From assembly GCF_009807035.1 (NCBI RefSeq), contig NZ_WUBI01000003.1, positions 248,001-312,000 on the forward strand: DNA of 64,000 bases, in the 5' to 3' direction. Under the pieces are notes generated by a model. It was not told the origin of the DNA. It did not search any database and saw only the letters and a program-made list of their open reading frames with translations. The stretch comes from Paenibacillus dendrobii. Lineage in GTDB: Bacteria; Bacillota; Bacilli; Paenibacillales; Paenibacillaceae. A program made the translations under genes and the position numbers. This document shows, piece after piece, positions 7,790 to 15,273 of the stretch. Within the stretch, counting starts at the first letter, position 1. Each line of letters begins with the position of its first letter.

Positions 7790-8929
7790 ATGAAAGCGAT
7801 GATTATCAAGGAGCTTCGGCTCATCGGCAAGGACCGGCGCAGCTTCATCTTCCTGCTCCTCATGCCTATCATTTTTATTGTGATGTTCGGGTCCATTTTC
7901 AACCAGGAAGGCGGCTCCTCCATCACGCTGCGAACGGTGGACCAGGATCAGTCCTCGGCTTCGAAGGCGCTGATCGAACAGATGAAAGGCATCATGGACG
8001 TGAAGCAGCTGCCAACCGACCATTGGGAGGATCAGCTCGATAAAATCAAACAAGGGCAGTTTTCCGCCATGCTGGTCATTCCGAGCGGCTTCGAGCAGTC
8101 CATGAAGGAAGGCAAAGCCTCGAACATCAAGCTGTACCAAGATCCGGCCGCCCAGACGGAAACCGCGCCGATCCAGGCAATTCTCGGCAGCATCTCAACA
8201 AGCTACCGCGAACAGAAACTGACGGACCTGCTGATGGCAAAAGGCGATTCCAAGGCGCAGGCGGATGCGGCACTCGCTTCCCCGATTCACATTGAAAATG
8301 TATCTACGAATTCCGACCACTTGAACATGATTGATCAGGTCGTGCCGGGCATGACCGTCATGTTCGTGTTCTTCATCATGATTACGATGGCCCGCCGCTT
8401 TTTCGAAGAAAAGAAAACCGGCCTCTTGTCCCGTATCCGCACCACGCGCATCAAGCCGCTGCACTACCTGATCGGCATGTGGTTCCCGTTCGTGCTGACC
8501 GTGATATTCCAGTGCGTGATCCTGTTCGCTTTCGGACATTATGTCTATGACCTGAAGCTTGGCGATATCGCCGCATTGTCTGCCGTCGTTCTCAGTCTCA
8601 GCATTGCCGGGACGGGCATCGGCCTTGGCCTGTCCTTTCTCGTTCCCGGTGAAGGCGCCGCGATGGTCGTTACGCAAATCATTTCGATGGGAGGCGCGAT
8701 GCTCGGCGGTCTGTGGGTTCCGTCCTACCTCCTGCCCCAAAGCGTACAGACGATCGGGCATTTCCTTCCGCAGTTCTGGGCGCAGCATTCCCTGCTCGAT
8801 ATTATCGCCCACGGCGCGCATCTCGGCGACATTTGGGGTTCGGCGCTCATCCTGCTGGCCTTTGGCCTGGCCGGGCTGACGATCGCCCTGATCCGGCTTC
8901 CCGGGTTCCTTCGCTCGGCAGCCAACTAA
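7790..8929 (+). CDS. ABC-2 type transporter permease
   Basis: 379 residues with the architecture of ABC-2 exporters: an N-terminal membrane helix (about 20-40, SFIFLLLMPIIFIVMFGS), an extracytoplasmic domain of about 180 residues, and five C-terminal helices from about residue 185 (MTVMFVFFIMITMARRFFEEKKTG). It is the last gene of the GntR operon and ends before a strong terminator. It pairs with the ATPase just upstream. The likely role is export of peptides, lipids or drugs; the substrate is not determinable. Confidence 0.9.
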   Translation: MKAMIIKELRLIGKDRRSFIFLLLMPIIFIVMFGSIFNQEGGSSITLRTVDQDQSSASKALIEQMKGIMDVKQLPTDHWEDQLDKIKQGQFSAMLVIPSGFEQSMKEGKASNIKLYQDPAAQTETAPIQAILGSISTSYREQKLTDLLMAKGDSKAQADAALASPIHIENVSTNSDHLNMIDQVVPGMTVMFVFFIMITMARRFFEEKKTGLLSRIRTTRIKPLHYLIGMWFPFVLTVIFQCVILFAFGHYVYDLKLGDIAALSAVVLSLSIAGTGIGLGLSFLVPGEGAAMVVTQIISMGGAMLGGLWVPSYLLPQSVQTIGHFLPQFWAQHSLLDIIAHGAHLGDIWGSALILLAFGLAGLTIALIRLPGFLRSAAN

Positions 8930-8956
8930 TCTTTTCGAAAAGCCTTATGCTTACCC

Positions 8957-9002
8957 AAAGCCTGGAACGGACATGTAAAATGATCCGATTCAGGCTTTTT
9001 TT
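8957..9002 (+). terminator. Rho-independent terminator of the GntR-ABC operon
   Basis: AAAGCCTG (8957-8964) pairs with CAGGCTTT (8991-8998), followed by a T run to 9002. Confidence 0.8.
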
Positions 9003-9071
9003 CGTTCCCGCGCCATTCTCTCCCGCGTAATAACGGAATGATCCGAGACCCATCTTAAACGCCGTGACACT

Positions 9072-9115
9072 TGTGATTACTTTCACATAATTACGTTGTG
9101 CTCCTATGCTACAAT
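9072..9115 (+). promoter_or_regulatory. Fnr-type site and promoter of the pplA-ndh2 operon
   Basis: TGTGATTACTTTCACA (9072-9087) is a perfect TGTGA-N6-TCACA palindrome, the consensus of Bacillus Fnr (and of Crp-family regulators in general). A TACAAT -10 box is at 9110-9115 with no good -35. The predicted transcription start near 9122 puts the palindrome centre about 42 bases upstream, the position used by class II activators. This implies anaerobic activation of the downstream electron-transfer genes; the regulator itself is not in the window. Confidence 0.7.
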
Positions 9116-9256
9116 GCGATCGACAAGAGAATTTGGAATATCAACATGATTAATAATCATGGACGATCGCCTGCAAAATGCGCATAAGAGCATATTGATG
9201 ATGGTTTTAATATTTTTCCATAGATCTTATCAAATGAACATTGGAGGTCAATAGAC

Positions 9257-10153
9257 ATGAACAAAAGATGGTCCATTTTATTATCCGGCGCCCTGATGGC
9301 AGGCCTGCTCGCCGGATGCGGCAGCGACAAGGATGCGGCAGCCGGAACTACCGATCCCGCACCGTCAGCAACCGGCACGAAAGAAGCGTCAACTCCTCCC
9401 GCCGACGGCGGCAGTTACAAGGACGGCACGTATTTTGCCGAAGGTGCCATGGATGAAAAAAGCGGCTGGCAGCCCTTCGTTGTCCTCTCCGTCGAAAGCG
9501 GTAAAATCACCAAGGCCGACTGGAACTACGTCAGCGCCAAGGGCGGACCCGACAAAAAGACTCTCGACAAAGCAGGCAAATACGGCATGAAGGCCGGCGG
9601 CGGATCATCCGAATGGTATGAGCAAGCCGAAAAAGCCGAGCAATACCTGATCGAAAAACAGGATCCGGCAGCGATTACGGTAACGGATGAAGGCAAAACC
9701 GATGCTGTTTCCGGCGTATCCATTCATGTGAAAGATTTCACCTCTTTATCCGAGCAAGCCTTGTCCGCAGGACCTGCAGTCCACGGTACTTATAAAGACG
9801 GCTCCTATCATGCCGAAGGCGATGCATTCGACAAGGAAAGCGGCTGGAAGCCTACGGTCGATATCACGGTCGCGAACGGCAAAATCATCTATGCCTACTT
9901 CAGCGGTGTCAACACCAAAGGTGAAGACAAACAGACCGTTTCCAAGGAAGGCAAATATGGCATGAAAGCCGGCGGAGCACAAGCCGAATGGCATGAAGAA
10001 GCAATCAAAGCGCAGGATTACCTGATTGAGAAGCAGGATCCGGCGGCCATTACGCTCAAGGATGACGGTACGACCGATGCCATCTCCGGCGTCAGCATTC
10101 ACATCAAGGACTACGTGACCCTGGCCCAAAAAGCGCTTGATGAAGCGAAGTAA
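9257..10153 (+). CDS. pplA: PplA-like lipoprotein with two FMN-binding-type domains
   Basis: A surface lipoprotein: signal peptide with lipobox LLAGC (Cys21), a Ser/Thr/Pro-rich linker, then two homologous domains at about 52-165 and 177-295. Each domain begins GxYKDGxYxAEG and ends with TDA[VI]SGVSIH[VI]KD[FY]. The SGVS motifs (Ser155, Ser280) occupy the place of the [ST]GA[ST] flavin-attachment motif of FMN_bind proteins, where ApbE/FmnB transferases link FMN to the last Thr/Ser. In Listeria, PplA has the same two-domain layout and carries electrons from the membrane to outside acceptors. The next gene encodes an Ndh2-like dehydrogenase, which supports this role. Val instead of Ala in both motifs is a variation. 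GGAGG precedes the start. Confidence 0.75.
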   Translation: MNKRWSILLSGALMAGLLAGCGSDKDAAAGTTDPAPSATGTKEASTPPADGGSYKDGTYFAEGAMDEKSGWQPFVVLSVESGKITKADWNYVSAKGGPDKKTLDKAGKYGMKAGGGSSEWYEQAEKAEQYLIEKQDPAAITVTDEGKTDAVSGVSIHVKDFTSLSEQALSAGPAVHGTYKDGSYHAEGDAFDKESGWKPTVDITVANGKIIYAYFSGVNTKGEDKQTVSKEGKYGMKAGGAQAEWHEEAIKAQDYLIEKQDPAAITLKDDGTTDAISGVSIHIKDYVTLAQKALDEAK

Positions 10154-10228
10154 CGAGGCAGGCAAGCACTACATCGCACTGAGGCAAGGCTCAGGGTCAG
10201 AATTTAAGTCAAACGAGGTGAGCATTCC

Positions 10229-12106
10229 ATGAAGAGAATCGTTTTGCTGGGCGGCGGTTACGGCGGTGTCCTCACGGCCAAGAAGCTGGCGAAGAAATTC
10301 AAGAAAGACGGCGATGTCGAGATCACACTAATCGACCGCAATCCCTATCATACATTGCTGACGGAGCTTCACGAGGTGGCGGCCAACCGCACGCCCGAGG
10401 ATGCGGTCAAAATCGAGCTTAAAAAAATATTCGAGGGACAAAAAGTTCAGGTCGTTATGGATGAAGTCCGCCATATCGATTTCACGGCCCAAACGCTGGA
10501 ATCCCGGAAATGCAAATATAAATACGACTATCTGGTCATCGGCACGGGCTGCAAGCCTACCTTCTTCGGCATCCCCGGCGCCGCAGAGAACAGCTTCACG
10601 CTCTGGTCCTATGAGGATGCGGTACGGCTGAAAGAGCAAATCCGCGATATGTTCGGCGAAGCCGCTAAGGAAACCGATCCAGCGGTGCGCAAGACCAAGC
10701 TCTCCTTTGTCGTGGTAGGCGCAGGCTTTACCGGCGTGGAGCTGGTCGGCGAGATGGCCGAATTCCGCGATGAGCTGTGCAAGGAGTTCTTCATCGATCC
10801 GCAGGAGGTCCGCCTTGTCGTTGCCGATATGGCTCCGAAAATCCTGCCGATCCTGCCCGATAAGCTGATCGCGAAGTCGGAGAAGCGGCTTGCGAAGATG
10901 GGCGTCGAGGTCATCACGAACGCCAAAATAACCCGCGTCGATTCCCAGGCCGTCATTATGGGCGATCAGCGGATTCCCGCACATACCATTGTCTGGACCG
11001 CAGGCGTGGAAGGCTCCGAGCTGGTGGGCTCGCTCGACGTGCAGCAGCAGGGCCGCAAACGGATCGTAACGAACGACAAGCTGCAAAGCGTGGACCATGA
11101 CAATGTGTATGTCGTGGGCGATAACATTTTCTACATCCCTGAGGGCGAAGAGCGGCCGGTTCCGCAAATGGTGGAGAACGCCGAGCAAGCAGCGCCGATC
11201 ATTGCCCATAACATCCATGCCGACGTCAAGAACCAGCCGAAAAAATCGTATAAGCCGGGCTTTCACGGCACGATGGTCTGCATCGGCAGCCATTACGGCG
11301 TAGCCAACGTCGGCCTGCCGAACCGCATGTTCATGCTGAGCGGTTTCATGGCGCTGTTCGCCAAGCATTTTATCAATATGTTCTACCTGTTCACGGTCGC
11401 AGGCTTCAATAAAGTGTGGTCGTACATGATGCACGAGTTCTTCCATGTGCATCACCGCCGCAGTTTCGTCGGAGGACACTTTTCCAAGCGCTCGCCGAAC
11501 TTCTGGCTGCTGCCTCTGCGGCTCTATGTAGGCTATATGTGGCTGTCGGAGGGGCTCGAAAAGCTATGGAAAATCATCGACAATCCATCGCGCATCTTCC
11601 TGATTCCGCCTTCTCCGCATGCTGCGGATGCTACCTCGGCGGCCAGTCAGGCCGTTGACGCGGTAGCCAAGACGGTGGACGCCCAAGCAGCCGCATCGGC
11701 CGTGACGAACGCCAAGGATGCGGTCGAAGCCCTGCCTGTGCCGCATTTTATTACAAGCATGATGAACGGCTTCATGGATATCTTCTTCTATCAATCAAAC
11801 GGAGATTACACGGTACTCGCCAAGGTGTTCCAGACGGGCATGGTCCTCGCCGAAATCACCTTCGGCATCCTGCTGATCATCGGATTGTTCACCGCCCTTT
11901 CTTCGGTCGCGACCATCGCTATGGGCCTCATGATCTGGTGCTCGGGCATGGCGCCTTATGAAATGCTCTGGTATCTCACCGCCGGTGTCGCTTTGATCGG
12001 AGGATCGGGCAGTATATTCGGACTGGACTACTACGTCCTTCCTTGGTTGAAAAAGCATTGGAAACGAATTCCGTTGGTACGGCGCTGGTATCTGTATACC
12101 GATTGA
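10229..12106 (+). CDS. ndh2: Type II NADH dehydrogenase with C-terminal membrane domain (Ndh2-like)
   Basis: 625 residues. The N-terminal roughly 400 residues are a two-dinucleotide flavoprotein: FAD motif LLGGGYGGVL (about 6-15), NAD(P)H motif VVVGAGFTGVELVGE (about 161-175) and a final YVVGDN FAD motif. The remaining roughly 220 residues hold several membrane helices and an Ala-rich linker, resembling DoxX-like membrane regions. Ordinary Ndh is about 400 residues; the membrane extension is the mark of the Listeria EET enzyme Ndh2, which passes electrons from NADH to a dedicated quinone pool. GAGGTGAGC precedes the start. It follows the lipoprotein gene in the same operon. Confidence 0.85.
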   Translation: MKRIVLLGGGYGGVLTAKKLAKKFKKDGDVEITLIDRNPYHTLLTELHEVAANRTPEDAVKIELKKIFEGQKVQVVMDEVRHIDFTAQTLESRKCKYKYDYLVIGTGCKPTFFGIPGAAENSFTLWSYEDAVRLKEQIRDMFGEAAKETDPAVRKTKLSFVVVGAGFTGVELVGEMAEFRDELCKEFFIDPQEVRLVVADMAPKILPILPDKLIAKSEKRLAKMGVEVITNAKITRVDSQAVIMGDQRIPAHTIVWTAGVEGSELVGSLDVQQQGRKRIVTNDKLQSVDHDNVYVVGDNIFYIPEGEERPVPQMVENAEQAAPIIAHNIHADVKNQPKKSYKPGFHGTMVCIGSHYGVANVGLPNRMFMLSGFMALFAKHFINMFYLFTVAGFNKVWSYMMHEFFHVHHRRSFVGGHFSKRSPNFWLLPLRLYVGYMWLSEGLEKLWKIIDNPSRIFLIPPSPHAADATSAASQAVDAVAKTVDAQAAASAVTNAKDAVEALPVPHFITSMMNGFMDIFFYQSNGDYTVLAKVFQTGMVLAEITFGILLIIGLFTALSSVATIAMGLMIWCSGMAPYEMLWYLTAGVALIGGSGSIFGLDYYVLPWLKKHWKRIPLVRRWYLYTD

Positions 12107-12130
12107 CGCCACAGTACGGAACCTCACAAG

Positions 12131-12176
12131 GATGGAGTAATGTGCAGCAACGCGCACGTTGCTCCATCTTCGTTTT
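12131..12176 (+). terminator. Hairpin with short T tract after ndh2 (partial terminator)
   Basis: A 15-bp stem (12131-12145 with 12154-12168, including G-T pairs) is followed by TTCGTTTT. It lies between ndh2 and the next gene of the same operon and may reduce read-through into the isoprenoid genes. Confidence 0.5.
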
Positions 12177-12203
12177 AAACGATTTTATCAGGGGGTGCTT
12201 GAC

Positions 12204-12647
12204 ATGACCGAACTTATCGAAAAAGCCCTGCAGCTGCTTGCCGCCGCCTGCGCACCGGAAGCCATGGCCGTGCTGGACGCGGATCCTTCAGAGCTTAAGG
12301 AGACTGCTTCCTTGCTGGAGCGATACGCGATTCCCCGTTCCCGCGGCGCCAAGCTTTTGGCCTTGGTTACCCTGTTGGAACTGGCCCGCAAGCGCCATGA
12401 CGGCCTTACCCTCGCCGATGAACGACTCACCGGGCGAATACTGGACGGCGACTACTTTCAGAGCCTCTACGTCCAGTTGGCCGTTCAGTTTGAAGAAATG
12501 GAACTGGTTCGATATCTCGCTCCGCTCCTCAAAAGGCACTATGTCCGCTTAGCCTTGGGCGAGGCCGGAGGCGAGCGGCTCGTGGTTAGCCTGGAAGGAT
12601 ATTTGCGGGCCGAACAAGCGGTGTCCCGCGAAGAACATGCCATCTAA
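12204..12647 (+). CDS. HepS-like small subunit of a polyprenyl diphosphate synthase
   Basis: 147 residues. It precedes a polyprenyl synthase gene by 62 bases. The segment LDGDYFQSLYVQL...MELVRYLAPLLK resembles the LAGDYFSGLYY...IRTLA segment of HepS, component I of the two-subunit heptaprenyl diphosphate synthase of Bacillus. HepS is about 250 residues, so this would be a shortened version. Component I has no catalytic Asp-rich motif and helps set product length. The ATG at 12204 follows GGGGGTG; the open frame extends upstream to 12159 without a ribosome site. Assignment rests on this similarity and context only. Confidence 0.55.
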   Translation: MTELIEKALQLLAAACAPEAMAVLDADPSELKETASLLERYAIPRSRGAKLLALVTLLELARKRHDGLTLADERLTGRILDGDYFQSLYVQLAVQFEEMELVRYLAPLLKRHYVRLALGEAGGERLVVSLEGYLRAEQAVSREEHAI

Positions 12648-12709
12648 CTGCTGGCTTGTCAGCCGCATTTACGAGCAATAACAAAGATGAGGACTTGGAG
12701 GAATGTGAC

Positions 12710-13696
12710 ATGAAGCCATCCCTGCCTGAAACCCTTCATATCGATATCAAGCGCATCAACCGCGAAATCGAGCATATCGTCAAATACGACAAGGACGTTC
12801 CCCGCACCTCGGTGCTTGCGCGCAGCGTCCTGCAGCTGATCCGCTCCGGCGGCAAGCGGCTGCGGCCCGTGCTGGTCATTGCCGGCAGCCGCTTTGGCTG
12901 CGCAGCGACCGGCAGCCGCCAGTATCAGCTTGCGGCTGCCGCCGAGTTCATCCATGCCGCGTCCCTGATCCATGACGATATCATCGACCGCTCGGAGCTG
13001 CGGCGGGGCGCCCCCTCCCTGCATACGCAGACCGGCGTGTCCGCGGCAATCCATATCGGGAACTACATGTCCGCCAGGGTCGTAGAGCTGCTCTCCGGGT
13101 ACACCGCGGACCATGACCGTTTCGTCCACGACCTCTCTTCCCTGGCCACAGCTCAGCTCTGCCTCGGGGAATACGAACAGCTGCGGCATGCCTACGATTA
13201 TGATCAGACCCTGGAGCAATATCTTGAAAAGACGCGCTGCAAAACCGCCCAGCTCATGGCCACCTGCCTGCGTACGGGCGCGCTGTCCGCGGATGCGCGG
13301 CCCGAAACGGCCGCCATGCTCTACCGCTTCGGCGAAGCGCTTGGCATGGCGTTTCAAATCGAGGATGACATCCTCGATTTCACCGCGACGGCCGAGACGC
13401 TAGGCAAGCCGGCCGGCAGCGACCTCGTCCGGGGGCAGGTGACCCTCCCCGTTCTTTATGCGCTCGCAGATCCCGGTCTCGAACCTTACATTCGCGCCAT
13501 TCAGCCGGAAACCCCGGCGGCGGAGGTCAATGATGTGCTTGAGCGCATCCGCAGCGGGGACGCGCTCGAAAGATCCGAGCAGATGCGCAGGCAATATTTG
13601 CGGAGCGCCATGCAAGCGGTCGAGCCGCTGCGCAGTCACCCGGCGTACGGACAGTTGGAGGTGCTCCACCGGTATTTCGGCGGAAAGACGGCATAA
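12710..13696 (+). CDS. Polyprenyl (heptaprenyl-type) diphosphate synthase catalytic subunit
   Basis: 328 residues of the trans-prenyltransferase family, with first Asp-rich motif LIHDDIID (about 88-95) and second motif QIEDDILDF. A GGKRLRP substrate-binding motif lies near residue 49. It condenses isopentenyl diphosphate to make a quinone side chain. In EET loci of Listeria the corresponding gene is dmkB, which feeds a dedicated demethylmenaquinone pool; position after ndh2 and the HepS-like gene supports that role here. The start at 12710 follows GGAGGAATGTGAC. The organism probably has another such enzyme for its main menaquinone. Confidence 0.85.
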   Translation: MKPSLPETLHIDIKRINREIEHIVKYDKDVPRTSVLARSVLQLIRSGGKRLRPVLVIAGSRFGCAATGSRQYQLAAAAEFIHAASLIHDDIIDRSELRRGAPSLHTQTGVSAAIHIGNYMSARVVELLSGYTADHDRFVHDLSSLATAQLCLGEYEQLRHAYDYDQTLEQYLEKTRCKTAQLMATCLRTGALSADARPETAAMLYRFGEALGMAFQIEDDILDFTATAETLGKPAGSDLVRGQVTLPVLYALADPGLEPYIRAIQPETPAAEVNDVLERIRSGDALERSEQMRRQYLRSAMQAVEPLRSHPAYGQLEVLHRYFGGKTA

Positions 13697-13747
13697 AGCG
13701 AGAGCTGCATAATCCATCCCCGGTCTCCACTCCAGCGAATTCAAAGT

Positions 13748-13778
13748 AAAAAGCCCTCTATATATAGAGGGCTTTTTT
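13748..13778. terminator. Bidirectional terminator between the two convergent EET operons
   Basis: AAAAGCCCTCTATATATAGAGGGCTTTTTT is a nearly perfect palindrome with A/T tracts on both sides. It can end transcription of the plus operon (pplA to the synthase) and of the minus operon coming from 22195. The stretch 13779-14007 shows nothing else recognisable. Confidence 0.85.
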
Positions 13779-14007
13779 CTTGTTATCCATGAGTGGGTTA
13801 TACATCTTCAAGAAAGCCTGCTCGTTCGAAAGCTTGCCCGGGTTCCCCTGACTTCGAGCTCCGGTTTTGGCAAGTTGCGATCCGTATCGGTCTTGGCTTC
13901 AATATTTACTCGGCCTTGCCGCTACATTTCCGTCCCGTTCATTCATCTCTTCTCTCATCGTCATTACTCTCCGATGGGCTGGGCAGCTTAAGACCCTGTG
14001 CGTCATT

Positions 14008-14307
14008 TTATAAAGCTGCAATCAGTAATGCGGCGCCAGCATAACCGAGCAAAATCAAGGTTTTACCCGCAGTGAGCACGGGCTTTTGCGAAGCCCGGTA
14101 GAATCTGCGCTGCGCCAGCAATTTGCGGTGCACGACATACAAGATGGCAAGATCCGCCGTCGAAACGAGCAGCATTTCGATCAACGTCAGCTGCCCGCCC
14201 CTTAGCAATGGACGCTGGACTGCCCCGAGAGCCATCAAGCCAAGCAGCAAGAAGACGATGCTGCGCATCGCTTCCAGTATCCAGGCCGCGGCTTTTCCCA
14301 GACTCAT
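14008..14307 (-). CDS. Small membrane protein of unknown function, last gene of the EET-type operon
   Basis: 99 residues with three predicted membrane helices (about 12-30, 38-58 and 78-97), separated by short basic loops such as RKLLAQRRFYRASQK. No family was recognised. The ATG at 14307 has an excellent GGGAGGTGGGGAT ribosome site; the longer reading frame to 14346 has none. It lies 81 bases after the UbiA-type prenyltransferase on the same strand and ahead of the shared terminator, so it is probably cotranscribed. A role as a membrane partner of the prenyltransferase or of the electron-transfer chain is possible but not shown. Confidence 0.65.
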   Translation of the reverse strand: MSLGKAAAWILEAMRSIVFLLLGLMALGAVQRPLLRGGQLTLIEMLLVSTADLAILYVVHRKLLAQRRFYRASQKPVLTAGKTLILLGYAGAALLIAAL

Positions 14308-14388
14308 ATCCCCACCTCCCGTTCGCTCCATTCTTCCCTCGCCCATAGTTTAACAAATGTTCCCACTTTTGTGAAATCACATGGACAA

Positions 14389-15267
14389 TTATATGAAAAA
14401 GAAATCCAGGAGCGTGCAGAACAGAATGACCATGCTGATGACCTGGTTCAAGTTATAAGAAGCCAATTTCATCATACGCGCATTTCCCGGCCGGATGATT
14501 CCATGCTCCGTCATCAATAGCAAGGCAGCGATGCCAAGCCCCGTCAAATACAGCCAACCCATCTGCTGCGTATAATATAGCAACAGAAGCAGCATCATCA
14601 TGACCAGATGCATCGCCTTGGACATCCGCAGCGCGTTAGTGAGGCCGAAAAAGCTGGGCATGGACCAGAGGCCGTGGGAGCGGTCGAACTCGATATCCTG
14701 CGTGCCGTAGATGACATCAAAGCCCGCAATCCAGAGCATCACGACCGTCCCGAGCACGAACGGCGTGAACGCGAAGGCGCCGGTAACGGCAAACCACGCC
14801 CCGATCGGCGCGGAAGCGATCACGAAGCCGAGATACAGATGGCTTAGCCAGGTAAACCGCTTCGTATAGGAATAGGTCGTGATCAGCAGAATCGCTACCG
14901 GCGACAACGCCATGCACAGCGGATTCAGCATCGAGGCGGCGAACACGAAAATCGCATAGTTCACCGCAACGAACACGCCCACCTCCCGCGTTCCGAGCAG
15001 ATGCCGGGGCAAATGCCGGTGCGCCGTGCGGGGATTGGCGGCATCGAAGCGCCTGTCGGCAAGCCGGTTAAAGGCGTTCGCCCCGTTCCTCGCGCCAACG
15101 AGGGCAATAAGCCCCCATAACATGACATGCCATGAAGGCCAGCCGCCTGCGGCCCACACCATCGATATCACGGCAAACGGCAGCGAGAAGAGCGTATGCG
15201 AGAACATGACCAGCTCGCTGAACTGCCGTGTCTTATGCAGTACCTTCTGAACGCCTGCAGCCTGCAT
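14389..15267 (-). CDS. UbiA family prenyltransferase (DmkA / MqnP-like)
   Basis: A 292-residue membrane protein with eight to nine helices and both UbiA Asp-rich motifs: NAFNRLADRRFDAANPRT (about 63-80) and DVIYGTQDIEFDRSHGLWSMP (starting near 182). It joins a polyprenyl chain to an aromatic quinone precursor. The motifs look more like the 4-hydroxybenzoate/MqnP branch than standard MenA. In Listeria EET the prenyltransferase DmkA makes the quinone used by Ndh2; the operon context suggests an equivalent job. Six bases separate it from the aminotransferase stop, so they are cotranscribed. The aromatic substrate is not known. Confidence 0.85.
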   Translation of the reverse strand: MQAAGVQKVLHKTRQFSELVMFSHTLFSLPFAVISMVWAAGGWPSWHVMLWGLIALVGARNGANAFNRLADRRFDAANPRTAHRHLPRHLLGTREVGVFVAVNYAIFVFAASMLNPLCMALSPVAILLITTYSYTKRFTWLSHLYLGFVIASAPIGAWFAVTGAFAFTPFVLGTVVMLWIAGFDVIYGTQDIEFDRSHGLWSMPSFFGLTNALRMSKAMHLVMMMLLLLLYYTQQMGWLYLTGLGIAALLLMTEHGIIRPGNARMMKLASYNLNQVISMVILFCTLLDFFFI

Positions 15268-15273
15268 GTCTCC

